64,000 nucleotides of DNA from Caballeronia humi (GTDB taxonomy: Bacteria; Pseudomonadota; Gammaproteobacteria; Burkholderiales; Burkholderiaceae): assembly GCF_001544475.1 (NCBI RefSeq), contig NZ_FCNW02000008.1, positions 62,001 to 126,000 of the forward strand. The letters run 5' to 3'. Below, in pieces: positions 27,526-36,717 of the stretch. The first letter of the stretch is position 1. Every line of letters starts with the position of its first letter. The notes beneath the pieces were generated by a model. That model was given only the letters and a program-made list of their open reading frames with translations. It was not told where the DNA came from and made no database searches. Position numbers and translations under genes: made by a program.

Positions 27526-28898
27526 TGCGTGTTCTCCACTTCTTGCTCCAGCGCCATCGGCAAAGGCTTGACGGGCGCCTGTCCGCGCAATCGTCCGACC
27601 GATGCCAGCGGCACGCGCGCTTCCGCCGCGATCACTTCGGCGCCCGCATGCGTGCAGAATCGCCCTTGGCAACGCCCCATGCCGACGCGTGAAAATGCCT
27701 TCGCACGATTCGCTTCCTGTGCGCCCGTTTCGCGCACGACGCGTCGCAACTCGCCCGCCGTGATCGCTTCGCAGCGGCAGACGATCGTTTCGTCCGGCAA
27801 CGCGGAAGCAAAGCGCGCGGGCCACGGAAACGCCGCGCGCAAACCTGCGGCGAAGCGTGTGAAGCGTGCGAGTTCGGCGCGCAAGCCTTCCGCGCCTTCG
27901 GTTTTCACACCTGCGTCATTCAGTGCAGCCAGCGCCGCCAGCCGTCCGGAGCACTCGGCGGCATCGGCGCCGCGCACGCGCGCGCCGTCGCCTGCCAGAT
28001 AGACACCCCTCACCGTGCTGCGGCCGTCTTCGTCGATATGCGGGAGCCATTGCTGCGCGTCGTCATCGAAGCGGAATTCGCAGCCGGCGAGATCCGCGAG
28101 CTGCGTCTCGGGGCGCAAGTGATAGCCGAGCGCGACGGCATCGCACGCGACTTCGAGCTTCGTGCCGCTGGTCAGCCCGACCTGAACGCCCGTCACGCCG
28201 TTCTCCGCCGAGCCCATGATTTGCGAAGGTGTCACGCCACGATGAATCGGCACACGCGCCTTCTTCAACACGCCGATCAGCGCGACGCCCTTTCTCAAGG
28301 CCGCCGGTATCGCAAGCAATCCCGGCAGCGCGCGCAGACGCTGCATCGCAGTCGATGTATCGAGCACCGCCGCGACCGTCGCGCCCGCCTTCACGTACTG
28401 CGCGGCGAGGAGGTACAGCAGCGGCCCGGTGCCCATCAGCACCGTGCGCGCGCCGATCGCGCAGCCCTGCGACTTAAGCGCGACCTGCGCGCCGCCGAGG
28501 CTGTACGTCCCCGCCAGATGCCAGCCGGGCACGGGCATCAGCCGGTCGGTCGCGCCGCTGCAAATGATCAGCGCATCGAAAGCCAGTTCGCGATACCGCG
28601 TGCCGCTCACGAGATGTACGCTCTTCGGTCCGATGTTCCAGACGAGCGTCTCGGGCAGATAGTCGATACGACTCTTGAGGGCGTCGAAGTCGCGATGCAG
28701 CGACGCCGCGCGCTTCGCCTCCGTGCCATAGAGCGCCTCATAGGAACGCGAAAACCCTTCCGGCTGCCGTCGATAGATCTGCCCGCCGTCGCGCCGTCCC
28801 TCATCGATGACGGTCGGCCGCAGCCCTGCCTCGACCAGCGCCTGCGCGGCGCGCACGCCCGCCGGTCCGCTGCCTATCACGATTACGCGCGCGGCCAT
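27522..28898 (-). CDS. FAD/[2Fe-2S] subunit of a heterotrimeric amine/opine oxidase
   Basis: A 458-residue pyridine-nucleotide-disulfide-type flavoprotein, similar to OoxA, HcnB and hydroxyproline dehydrogenase subunits. The FAD motif GSGPAG is at 9-14 and the second nucleotide fold at GARTVLMGTGPL. The C-terminal end has a BFD-like [2Fe-2S] site with Cys374, Cys376, Cys410 and Cys415 (CRC and CQGRFC). It would pass electrons from the DAO subunit to the iron-sulfur partner. Its start overlaps the end of the small [2Fe-2S] gene by 16 bp, so translation of the three genes is probably coupled. Confidence 0.88.
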   Translation of the reverse strand: MAARVIVIGSGPAGVRAAQALVEAGLRPTVIDEGRRDGGQIYRRQPEGFSRSYEALYGTEAKRAASLHRDFDALKSRIDYLPETLVWNIGPKSVHLVSGTRYRELAFDALIICSGATDRLMPVPGWHLAGTYSLGGAQVALKSQGCAIGARTVLMGTGPLLYLLAAQYVKAGATVAAVLDTSTAMQRLRALPGLLAIPAALRKGVALIGVLKKARVPIHRGVTPSQIMGSAENGVTGVQVGLTSGTKLEVACDAVALGYHLRPETQLADLAGCEFRFDDDAQQWLPHIDEDGRSTVRGVYLAGDGARVRGADAAECSGRLAALAALNDAGVKTEGAEGLRAELARFTRFAAGLRAAFPWPARFASALPDETIVCRCEAITAGELRRVVRETGAQEANRAKAFSRVGMGRCQGRFCTHAGAEVIAAEARVPLASVGRLRGQAPVKPLPMALEQEVENTQ

Positions 28899-29197
28899 AC
28901 GCCCTCCCCGGCCGTCGCGAGTCTTGTCACGATCGACATGCCGGGCGCGGCAGGCGTCGTGCAGGCGCGCACACGCGTGCCGTCTGCCGTCCAGACCCAG
29001 CAGTCCTGGCAGGCGCCCATCAAACAGAAGCCCGCTCGGCGTCCATCGCCGAATTCGGAATCGCGTAACGCGTTCTGCGACGTCAACAACGCGACCATCA
29101 GCGTGTCCCCTTCGGCAGCTTCCGCGCGCGCGCCGTCGATGGTGATCGCGAACGTCCTGCGCCCTTTTTCCGCGACGCGTACGAAACGTCCACTCAT
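28883..29197 (-). CDS. small [2Fe-2S] subunit of a heterotrimeric amine/opine oxidase
   Basis: A 104-residue plant-type [2Fe-2S] ferredoxin-fold protein similar to HcnA and LhpE-like subunits. The four cluster ligands are Cys58, Cys63, Cys66 (CLMGACQDCW) and Cys79 (VRACTTP). The N-terminal FAITIDGARAEAAEGDTLMVAL is typical of this group. The ATG at 29197 overlaps the stop of the transporter ATPase gene (ATGA). Together with the next two genes it forms a likely three-subunit dehydrogenase. Confidence 0.87.
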   Translation of the reverse strand: MSGRFVRVAEKGRRTFAITIDGARAEAAEGDTLMVALLTSQNALRDSEFGDGRRAGFCLMGACQDCWVWTADGTRVRACTTPAAPGMSIVTRLATAGEGVWPRA

Positions 29198-31023
29198 GCG
29201 GCCACCGTATCGACGGTCTGCATCCGGTTCAGCTCCTCGATCGAGTGATGGCACAGAATTTCGGCGCCCGAAGGCAGCTTCCTGAGCGACGGCGGCGTGA
29301 CGTTGCATCGTCCGTCGATGCGCACCGGACAGCGCGCCCGGAAGCTGCACAACTCGGCGACGTCGTGACTTTCGCCCATCGCCGGGAGCGCCGTGCTCGC
29401 GATCAGGCGACGCGCGTCGAGCCAGCCCGGCTGCAACGCGGGCACCGAATCGACGAGCAGGCCCGTGTACGGGTGATACGGCGGCGCGGCGAGCACGTCG
29501 CGCTGGCCCGCTTCGACGCGCTGTCCCGCGTACAGCACGATCACTTCATCGCAAATCGCGCGCACGGTGGAAATGTCGTGGCTGATGAACATGTAAGACA
29601 CGCCCAGCTCGCGCCGCAGCTCCGCGAGCAATTCGAGGATCGCCGCGCCGACGACCGTATCAAGCGCGGAGGTCACTTCGTCGCAAAGAATGAGCGCGGG
29701 ATCGGCGGCGAGGGCGCGCGCGAGATTCACGCGCTGCTTCTGCCCGCCCGACAACCCGCCCGGCTGGCGTTTCGCAATCGATGCGGGCAGCTTCACGAGA
29801 TCGAGCAGTTCGAGCATGCGCTTTTGCGCGGCGGCGCCCGTCAGGCCGTGATAAAAATTCATCGGCCGCGCGAGAATATCGGCGATCGTGCGGCTCGGGT
29901 TCAGCGCGGTATCGGCGTTCTGGAAGACGATCTGGATGCGCCGGTATTGATCGAGCGTGCGCTTGCTCAACTGCGCTGGCAGCGGCTTGCCGTCGAGCAG
30001 CACCTCGCCGCGCGCCCGGTCGACGAGACCCGCCACCACGCGCGCCAGCGTCGTCTTCCCCGAACCGGATTCGCCGATCACGCCGAGCGTGCTGCCGCGC
30101 GGGATGCGCAGGCTTACATCGTCGAGCACGCGCACGGCGGGCACGCCGTTGCGATCGATGCGTCCATAGCCCGCGCTTAAGCCGCGGATTTCGAGAAGCG
30201 GCGGCGCCGCTTCCTGCGCAACCGGCGCGAGTTCCGGCTCCGGACGGCGCGTCGCGGCGAGCAATTGCTGCGTGTACGCATCGACGGGCGCATCGAGCAC
30301 CTGCGCCGTCGCGCCGTTCTCGCGCACCGTCCCGCCGTTCAACACGACGATGCGGTCCGCCATCTGCGCGACCACTGCGAGATCGTGCGACACGTACACC
30401 GCCGTCGTGCCCAGTTCGCGAATAACCTTCTTGAACGCGGCCAGCACTTCGATCTGCGTGGTGACGTCGAGCGCGGTCGTCGGCTCGTCGAACACGACGA
30501 CGGCCGGGTCCGTAATCAGCGCCATCGCCGCCATCAGGCGCTGCAACTGCCCGCCTGACACCTGGTGCGGATAGCGCGCGCCGATCGTCTCCGGCGCGGG
30601 CAACGCGAGCGAGCGGAACAGCGCAATCGCTTTCTCGCGCGCGGCGGCGGGCGACATCAGCTTGTGCAGGAGCGCGGGCTCGGTCACCTGGTCCATGATC
30701 GTGCGCGCCGGGTTGAAACCGGCCGACGCGCTCTGCGCCACGTAAGCGACGGTGCGCGCGCGCAACGCGCGGCGTCCGCGCTGATCGAGTGCGAGCACGT
30801 CCACGTCGCCGATCCGCACCGAGCCGCCCGCGATCGAGCATCCCGAGCGCGCGTGGCCGAGGAGCGAGAGCGCGATCGTCGTCTTGCCCGAACCCGACTC
30901 GCCGATCAGCGCCAGCACTTCGCCCTTCTTCACCGAGAAATCGACGCCCTTCACGATTTCGATTACCGGATCGGGCGCGGCGCCCGCGACCACGCGCAGG
31001 CCCTTCACTTCGATCATATTCAT
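29194..31023 (-). CDS. dipeptide-type ABC transporter ATPase, DppD-DppF fusion
   Basis: A 609-residue protein with two complete ABC domains in one chain. Domain 1 has Walker A GESGSGKTT (41-49), signature VSGGQ (155-159) and Walker B VVVFDEP (175-181). Domain 2 has Walker A at 317-325, signature LSGGQ (424-428) and Walker B LILCDEV (444-450). The C-terminal oligopeptide/dipeptide extension with PPYHPYTGLL and a Cys-rich end follows. It powers the two permeases encoded just upstream. Its start overlaps the DppC stop. The fused form replaces separate DppD and DppF subunits. Confidence 0.93.
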   Translation of the reverse strand: MNMIEVKGLRVVAGAAPDPVIEIVKGVDFSVKKGEVLALIGESGSGKTTIALSLLGHARSGCSIAGGSVRIGDVDVLALDQRGRRALRARTVAYVAQSASAGFNPARTIMDQVTEPALLHKLMSPAAAREKAIALFRSLALPAPETIGARYPHQVSGGQLQRLMAAMALITDPAVVVFDEPTTALDVTTQIEVLAAFKKVIRELGTTAVYVSHDLAVVAQMADRIVVLNGGTVRENGATAQVLDAPVDAYTQQLLAATRRPEPELAPVAQEAAPPLLEIRGLSAGYGRIDRNGVPAVRVLDDVSLRIPRGSTLGVIGESGSGKTTLARVVAGLVDRARGEVLLDGKPLPAQLSKRTLDQYRRIQIVFQNADTALNPSRTIADILARPMNFYHGLTGAAAQKRMLELLDLVKLPASIAKRQPGGLSGGQKQRVNLARALAADPALILCDEVTSALDTVVGAAILELLAELRRELGVSYMFISHDISTVRAICDEVIVLYAGQRVEAGQRDVLAAPPYHPYTGLLVDSVPALQPGWLDARRLIASTALPAMGESHDVAELCSFRARCPVRIDGRCNVTPPSLRKLPSGAEILCHHSIEELNRMQTVDTVAA

Positions 31024-31979
31024 TGCGCGGCTCCCTGCCCACGGCCGCCACGGCGACGCAGGTTGTCGATCAAGAGGTTCACGCCGATGGTCAGCGTGGC
31101 GATGGCGACGGCCGGCATCAGCACGGCGGGCGCGCCTTCGGACAATCCGCCGATGTTCTCGCGCACGAGCGAGCCCCAGTCCGCGTTCGGCGGCTGCACG
31201 CCCAGGCCGAGGAACGACAGGCCGCTCAGCAGCAGTACGATGAAGACGAAGCGCAGGCCAAAGTCGGCGAGCATCGGATGGATCATGTTCGGCAGCACTT
31301 CGACGCGCGCGATATAGAACAAACCCTCGCCACGCGCCCGCGCCACCTGCACGTATTCGAGCGTCATCAGGTTGACGGCGAGCGAACGCGAGATGCGGAA
31401 CGCGCCGGGGATATAGGCGAGCGCGGCGACCGCCGTGAGCATCGTGATCGACGATCCGAACGCCGCGATCACCACGAGCGCGAGCACCTTGCTCGGGATC
31501 GAGATGAGCGCGTCGAAGAGACGGCTCAGGATTTCATCGACCCAGCGGCCCGACACCGCCGCGAGCAGCCCGAAGAACGTTCCGATGCAACTCGCGAGCA
31601 CGGCCGCCGCGAGCGCGAGCCCGACCGTGTAGCGCGTGCCGTAGAGAATGCGGCTCAGCATGTCGCGGCCAAGGTAGTCGGTGCCGAGCGGGTAGGCGGA
31701 ACTGTACGACCCGAAGATGTCGATCGAAGTCAGCGCGCCGCCTTTGTACGGCGCGACCAGAGGCCCGATGAACGCGACGACGAGCCAGAACACGACGATC
31801 ACGAGCCCGATCAGGCCGAGCACCGAAAAGCGATGAACGAGGCGCTTCAGGAGGCCGCGTTTCTCGACCGGCCGGATTTCGGGTAGCGGCTCTTGCAGCG
31901 CGGGCGAGACGTGCTGCGCGTCGTTATCGGACACGGCGTATAGCACGGTTGCGGCATGGGGTGTGGCGGGTCGGTTCAT
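31020..31979 (-). CDS. DppC-like ABC permease
   Basis: A 319-residue peptide/opine/nickel-type permease with six membrane helices and the N-terminal OppC_N segment (GLLKRLVHRFSVLGLIG). YPLGTDYLGRDMLSRILYGTR is the conserved stretch after the first helix. The coupling loop is ARARGEGLFYIARVEVLPNM. The ATG at 31979 overlaps the DppB stop as ATGA; an earlier ATG at 32015 would lie inside dppB. Confidence 0.93.
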   Translation of the reverse strand: MNRPATPHAATVLYAVSDNDAQHVSPALQEPLPEIRPVEKRGLLKRLVHRFSVLGLIGLVIVVFWLVVAFIGPLVAPYKGGALTSIDIFGSYSSAYPLGTDYLGRDMLSRILYGTRYTVGLALAAAVLASCIGTFFGLLAAVSGRWVDEILSRLFDALISIPSKVLALVVIAAFGSSITMLTAVAALAYIPGAFRISRSLAVNLMTLEYVQVARARGEGLFYIARVEVLPNMIHPMLADFGLRFVFIVLLLSGLSFLGLGVQPPNADWGSLVRENIGGLSEGAPAVLMPAVAIATLTIGVNLLIDNLRRRGGRGQGAAQ

Positions 31980-32932
31980 CGTTGACGCAGCCTCGGGTTG
32001 GAGACGATTTGGCACAGGTCGGCGATCAGCACGAGCGCGAGATACGCCACGCAGAACACCATCACGCAGCCCTGCACGAGCGGCATATCGCGGTTGGTGA
32101 CGGCATCGACCATCAGGCTCGCGAGCCCCGGATAGTTGAAAATCGATTCGACGATCACGACGCCGCCGAACAGATACGACAGAGAAAGCGCGACGGCATT
32201 GGCAATCGGGCCGATGGTGTTGGGCAGCACGTGGCGCAGCACGACGCGCATCGGCGAGGCGCCTTTCAGGATCGCCATCTCCACGTACGACGCGTTCAGC
32301 TGATCCAGCACGGCGGCGCGCGTCATGCGCGCCATCTGCGCGACGATCACGCAGCAGAGCGTCATCACGGGCATCGCGTAGATGCGCAAGAGCCCCCCGA
32401 ACGACGACACCTCCGACAGATACGACAGCGCCGGCAGCCAGCGCAGCTTCACCGCGAAAATCAGCACGGCGATCGTCGCGATCAGGAACTCGGGCACGGC
32501 GACGGTAGAGAGCGTGAGCACGTTCAGCGTGCGATCGAGCAGCGAGCCGCGAAACATCGCCGACGAAATGCCGATCACGAGCGCAATCGGCACGGAGACG
32601 AGCGCGGTCAGTCCGGCGAGCACGAGCGAATTCGGCAGACGCGTGGCGATCAGTTCGCTGACGGGCAGATTGTTCGACAGCGACGTGCCGAAATTACCGC
32701 TCACGATATGAACGAGCCACTGGAAGTAGCGTTGCAGCGCGGGCTGGTCGAGCCCGAACTGATGGCGCAGCGCCGCGACGGCCTCGGGCGTGGCCGCCTG
32801 TCCGAGCGCCTGTTGCGCGGCGTCGCCGGGAAGCAGGCCGGTGATCGCGAACACGACCGCCGACACCAGCAGCAGCGTGAGCAGCGCGAGGCCGAGGCGC
32901 GCGGCGATGAGTCGTTGCGCGTGTGCTTTCAT
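31976..32932 (-). CDS. DppB-like ABC permease
   Basis: A 318-residue permease with six helices, partner of the DppC-like protein. The periplasmic segment LPGDAAQQALGQAATPEAV, LRHQFGLDQPALQRYFQWL and the GNFGTSLSNNLPV stretch are typical of the DppB group. The coupling loop reads ILKGASPMRVVLRHVLPNT. The ATG at 32932 has a strong AGGAGG; the alternative at 33019 would overlap the binding-protein gene. Confidence 0.93.
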   Translation of the reverse strand: MKAHAQRLIAARLGLALLTLLLVSAVVFAITGLLPGDAAQQALGQAATPEAVAALRHQFGLDQPALQRYFQWLVHIVSGNFGTSLSNNLPVSELIATRLPNSLVLAGLTALVSVPIALVIGISSAMFRGSLLDRTLNVLTLSTVAVPEFLIATIAVLIFAVKLRWLPALSYLSEVSSFGGLLRIYAMPVMTLCCVIVAQMARMTRAAVLDQLNASYVEMAILKGASPMRVVLRHVLPNTIGPIANAVALSLSYLFGGVVIVESIFNYPGLASLMVDAVTNRDMPLVQGCVMVFCVAYLALVLIADLCQIVSNPRLRQR

Positions 32933-32999
32933 CGGAAACGCCTCCTGGGTTGAGACCGCGCGCCGCGAAAGCGCGGCGCGCGCTGTGACGAAAACGGCC

Positions 33000-34619
33000 T
33001 CAGGCTTCGAGCCAGACATTCTCCGCGAACGCGAAGCCCATCAGGCCCGCGAGCGGCACCGAGCCGAGACCCTTGAGCTTGCTCGTGTAGGCATCGAGCG
33101 AGCTCTGGAACAGCGGAATGCCGATGCCGCCCGACTGGTTCACGAGCACCTGCATGTCGCCGTAAATCTTCTTGCGCTTGGTGTCGTCCGGTTCGCCGCG
33201 AGCCGCGATCAGCATCTGGTCGAACTGCGGGCTCTTCCAGTTGGCTTCGTTCCACGGTGCGTCGGACTTGAAGAACTGCGTGAAGATCACGTCCGCGCTC
33301 GGGCGGCCGTTCACCGACCCGAAGCCGAGCGGATGCTTCATCCAGTGATTCGACCAGTAGCCGTCGGCGGGCACGCGCGTCACTTTCAGGTTGAGCCCCG
33401 CTTGCGGCGCGACCTGTTGCAGCAGCATCGCCATTTCGACCGAACCGTCCGCTGCGGGCGATGCCACGATCTCCACCGGCGCGCTGCCGAGCTTCGCCTT
33501 CTGGAAGTGGAACTTGGCCTTCTCCGGATCGAAGGCACGTTGCGGGAGGCCCGCCATGTAGTACTTGTTGGTCGGATCGATCGGCTGGTCGTTGCCGATC
33601 GCGCCGTAGCCGCGAAACACCGCGCGGCGGATCTGCTCGCGATCCATCAGGTACATCATGCCGCGGCGGAAATCGTCGCTGCCGGTGATGCCGCCTTCGT
33701 CGCGCACGATGAGGTCGGTGTACGTCCCGGTCTTCGTTTCCAGCACGCCGAACCCCGGCGTGCCCTTGATGCGCTCCGTCGAGCGCGCGCTCACCGCGTT
33801 GATCAGCTGCACGTCGCCGGAAAGCAGCGCGTTGACGCGCGCCGGTTCGTCGCCGATGCCGATCAGTTCGATCTCGTCAATATACGGCTTGCCCGGCTTC
33901 CAGTACTTCTCGTTCCTCACGCCAACCGTGCGCACGCCCGGCGAGAATTCCTTGACCTTGTACGGGCCCGTGCCGACCGCCGTCTTGAAGTCCTTCGTGC
34001 CGTCCTTGATGATGAGGAAGTGCGAGGTCGCGAGGATCACCGGCAGGTCGGCGTTCGCGCCTTCGAGCGTAATCGTCACTTCGTTCGGGCCGGTGGCCTT
34101 CACGTCCTTGATCTGGTCGGCGAGCGTCTTTGCCTTCGATGCCGTCGCCGGGTCCTTGTGGCGCATGATCGAATAGACGACGTCGGCGGGCGTGAGCGAC
34201 TTGCCGTCATGGAACTGCACGCCGCTGCGCAGCTTCACGACCCACACGGTCGCGTCCTTCGTTTCAAGCGATTCCGCGAGACCCATGCGCGCGCCGAGAT
34301 GCGAGTCGAGTTCGGTCAGGCCGTTGTAGAACATGTTGGCGCGGACGTAATCCGTGCCGAGCGCGCCCTTCGCGGGATCGAGCGTATCGGCGGCCGAGGC
34401 CGACTGCGTCGCCACGCGGATCTTGCCGCCCTGCTTCGGTTTCGCCTGCTGGGCGAAGGCACCGCCGCTCGCGGTGAGGAGGCCCGCGCCCGTCATCGAC
34501 ATCAGTCCGCCAGCGGCCATCGCACGCAGGACGTCGCGCCGCGAGGCGCCGCGTCGAGTCAACTCGTCGAGCCGGATGCCAGCGTTGGCGACTACGTCAA
34601 GCGATTTGTCCTTGGTCAT
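33000..34619 (-). CDS. dipeptide/opine-type ABC substrate-binding protein (Tat-exported)
   Basis: A 539-residue SBP family 5 protein. The N-terminus has a twin-arginine signal (SRRDVLRAMAAGGLM, Arg27-Arg28), a hydrophobic stretch and a likely cleavage after AFA near residue 56, so it is exported folded. The mature protein shows the SBP_5 pattern: TLDPAKGALGTDYVRANMFYNGL, VVKLRSGVQFHDGKSLTPADVVYS and GTGPYKVKEF. Members bind peptides, opines, nickel or other amines. With the downstream oxidase trio, an N-substituted amino acid or opine is a reasonable ligand (inference). Confidence 0.92.
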   Translation of the reverse strand: MTKDKSLDVVANAGIRLDELTRRGASRRDVLRAMAAGGLMSMTGAGLLTASGGAFAQQAKPKQGGKIRVATQSASAADTLDPAKGALGTDYVRANMFYNGLTELDSHLGARMGLAESLETKDATVWVVKLRSGVQFHDGKSLTPADVVYSIMRHKDPATASKAKTLADQIKDVKATGPNEVTITLEGANADLPVILATSHFLIIKDGTKDFKTAVGTGPYKVKEFSPGVRTVGVRNEKYWKPGKPYIDEIELIGIGDEPARVNALLSGDVQLINAVSARSTERIKGTPGFGVLETKTGTYTDLIVRDEGGITGSDDFRRGMMYLMDREQIRRAVFRGYGAIGNDQPIDPTNKYYMAGLPQRAFDPEKAKFHFQKAKLGSAPVEIVASPAADGSVEMAMLLQQVAPQAGLNLKVTRVPADGYWSNHWMKHPLGFGSVNGRPSADVIFTQFFKSDAPWNEANWKSPQFDQMLIAARGEPDDTKRKKIYGDMQVLVNQSGGIGIPLFQSSLDAYTSKLKGLGSVPLAGLMGFAFAENVWLEA

Positions 34620-34671
34620 GAAACTTCTCCGCGTGAGGGGTGCTATGGGTTTTATGTAATCTGTTTCTGTT

Positions 34672-35946
34672 TCAATAAAAGACGTCTTTGATGCGGTAGT
34701 ACGTGCCGACGAGCGGGAGGAACCACGGCTTGCCCGTGTGCCCCGGAATCGCGGGCCAGTCGAATTCGCGCCACGGATTCGCGTCCGCGTTGCCGCCGAT
34801 CACATCGGCCATCACCTGCCCCATGTGCGTCGCCATCTGCGTGCCGTGGCCGCTGTAACCCATCGAGAAATAGATGCCGTCGTGCTGGCCGGCGCGCGGC
34901 AGGCGGTCGGCGGTGATATCGACGAGACCGCCCCAGCAATAGTCGATGCGCGCATCGCTCAACGTCGGGAACATCGCCACGAGGTTCTCTTGCAGGATGC
35001 GGCCGCTTTTCGCATCGGAAGGCTGTTCCGATGCCGTGAAGCGTGCGCGGCCGCCTAAAAGAAGCCGCGAATCCGGTGTCACGCGGAAGTAGTTGTGCAT
35101 CAGTCGGCTCGTCGTGTACGAGCGGCGCTGCGGCAACAGGCGCGCGAGTTCGGCGGCCGGCAGCGGCTCGGTCACGACGATGAACGAACCCACCGGCGCG
35201 AGCCTTCGCCGATACCAGCCGAACGGGCCATGCCGCGACGGGCCCGTCGCGACCAGTACTTGCTTGGCGCGCAGTTCGCCGCGCGCGGAGGCGATGCGGT
35301 ACGCGCCGCTATCTTTTTCGATCGACGAAACCGATGCGTTTTCAAAAAGCCGCGCACCGTTGCGCGCCGCTGAATTGGCGAGGCCCACGGCGAACTTGCC
35401 CATATGCATCTGGCCGCCATGCTTCTGCAACAAGCCGCCGTAAAAGCTGTCCGACTGCACTTCGCTGCGAATCCGGTCGCGGCCGATGATGTCGATATCG
35501 GCATCGACTTCGCGGCGGATCAGTTCCGCCGTCTTTTCCAGGTGTTCGAGGTGATGCGGCTTCGCGGCGAGCTTGAGCTTGCCCGAAGCGAGATAGTCGC
35601 AATCGATCTGCTCGTCGCGAATCAGGCGCTCGACGGTTTCCACCGCCGATGCATATGCGCGATAACAGCCGCGCGCACGATCGGCGCCGAGTTGCGCATA
35701 GAGCGCCACGTAGTCTTGCGCCACACCCGTGTTGCACTGCCCGCCGTTGCGGCCCGACGCGCCGCCGCCCATGCGGCCCGCGTCGAGCACGGCCACCGAC
35801 GCGCCGCGTTTCGCGAGCGCCAGCGCAGCGGACAGGCCGGTGAAGCCGCCGCCGATCACGGCGACATCGACTTGGCCTTCGACCGGTCCTTCGCTCACGA
35901 GCGAGCAGGTGGGCGCGGTGTCGAGCCAATAGGAATCGAGCTTCAT
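34672..35946 (-). CDS. FAD-dependent amine oxidase (PuuB-like)
   Basis: A 424-residue DAO-family flavoprotein close in layout to gamma-glutamylputrescine oxidase. It has a short N-terminal tail with SYWLDTAP, FAD motif GGGFTG at 32-37, RMGGGASGRNGGQCNTG, and the C-terminal GYSGHGTQMATHMGQ. It would oxidise an amine to aldehyde and ammonia. It lies 52 bp upstream of the binding-protein gene and 31 bp downstream of the HAD gene. It belongs to the same family as the oxidase at 21775-23091 but is clearly divergent from it. Confidence 0.9.
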   Translation of the reverse strand: MKLDSYWLDTAPTCSLVSEGPVEGQVDVAVIGGGFTGLSAALALAKRGASVAVLDAGRMGGGASGRNGGQCNTGVAQDYVALYAQLGADRARGCYRAYASAVETVERLIRDEQIDCDYLASGKLKLAAKPHHLEHLEKTAELIRREVDADIDIIGRDRIRSEVQSDSFYGGLLQKHGGQMHMGKFAVGLANSAARNGARLFENASVSSIEKDSGAYRIASARGELRAKQVLVATGPSRHGPFGWYRRRLAPVGSFIVVTEPLPAAELARLLPQRRSYTTSRLMHNYFRVTPDSRLLLGGRARFTASEQPSDAKSGRILQENLVAMFPTLSDARIDYCWGGLVDITADRLPRAGQHDGIYFSMGYSGHGTQMATHMGQVMADVIGGNADANPWREFDWPAIPGHTGKPWFLPLVGTYYRIKDVFY

Positions 35947-35977
35947 CGGGTGTCCCTGAGCGTTGGCGTGGCGGGTC

Positions 35978-36646
35978 TTACAGGCCGAGCAGCGTCGCGA
36001 GGCCGGGGATGTCGTCGACTTCGTGGTAGTCGTAGTAAGGCGTCGACGGTTCGTGGCCGCGCTTGACGAACGCCTTATGCTTGATGCCCATGTCGTGCGC
36101 GGTCATCAGGTCGTAGCGCAGGCTCGACGACACGTGCAGCACGTCTTCCGGATTGCAGTTCAACTGGTCGAACATGTACTCGAAGCCCTGCATGCGCGGC
36201 TTGTACGACTGCGCCTGCTGCGCCGTGAAGACCTTGTGGAACGGCGCACCGAGCTTGTCGACGTTGCTCTGGATCTGATCATTCGACGCATTCGACAGAA
36301 TCACCAGCTTGTACTTCTTTGCGAGACGCGACAAGCCTTCCGGTACGTCCGGATGCGGGCCCCAGGTCGGGACGGCGGTGTAATATTTTTCGGCTTCGGC
36401 TTCGTTGAACTCTACGCCCATGCGTTCGCAGGTGCGGCGCACCGAATTCACGATCACGTCGCGATACGGCTTCCATGCGCCGAGCACTTCGTCGCGGCGA
36501 TAGCCCGAGAAGAACGCGACGAACTTCTCCAGCTCCGCGCCCTGCAGACGGTCGCCGTACATTTCGCGTGCCATGTCGGCCATGCGGAATTTGGTCAGCG
36601 TGCCGTAGCAGTCGAACGTGATGTACTTCGGCTCGAAATCGATCAT
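35978..36646 (-). CDS. HAD-superfamily hydrolase, haloacid-dehalogenase type II
   Basis: A 222-residue HAD protein. Motif I TFDCYGTLTKF places the nucleophile at Asp12; ILSNASND is motif II; the Lys is in SYKPRMQGFEY, and the acidic motif is SSSLRYDLMTAHDMG. This keeps the DxYGT form of true L-2-haloacid dehalogenases more closely than the paralogue at 23096-23806, but the dehalogenase SSNxWD motif is altered. It sits directly upstream of the PuuB-like oxidase. AGGA lies before the ATG, and a stem-loop lies 24 bp upstream of it. Confidence 0.87.
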   Translation of the reverse strand: MIDFEPKYITFDCYGTLTKFRMADMAREMYGDRLQGAELEKFVAFFSGYRRDEVLGAWKPYRDVIVNSVRRTCERMGVEFNEAEAEKYYTAVPTWGPHPDVPEGLSRLAKKYKLVILSNASNDQIQSNVDKLGAPFHKVFTAQQAQSYKPRMQGFEYMFDQLNCNPEDVLHVSSSLRYDLMTAHDMGIKHKAFVKRGHEPSTPYYDYHEVDDIPGLATLLGL

Positions 36647-36693
36647 GATGAAGGTCCTATCGTTGTTTTGAACCCGTCGTCGGGTTCAGTGGC

Positions 36694-36717
36694 GAAAACA
36701 GGAAAGCTCATTCCTGT
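36694..36717 (-). terminator. weak intrinsic terminator or attenuator between ALDH and HAD genes
   Basis: On the minus strand ACAGGAA and TTCCTGT (7-bp arms, 6-base loop, 36717-36698) are followed by TTTT. A second perfect stem GAACCCG-TCGT-CGGGTTC lies just downstream at 36670-36687. An imperfect GC-rich stem lies upstream at about 36793-36823. Together they suggest that transcription from the ALDH gene is reduced before the rest of the operon, or that the mRNA is processed here. Confidence 0.5.

Noticed and set aside
32790-34691. 633-codon open frame on the plus strand
   Set aside because: Antisense to the binding-protein gene, which has a clear Tat signal and family motifs. The opposite frame has none.
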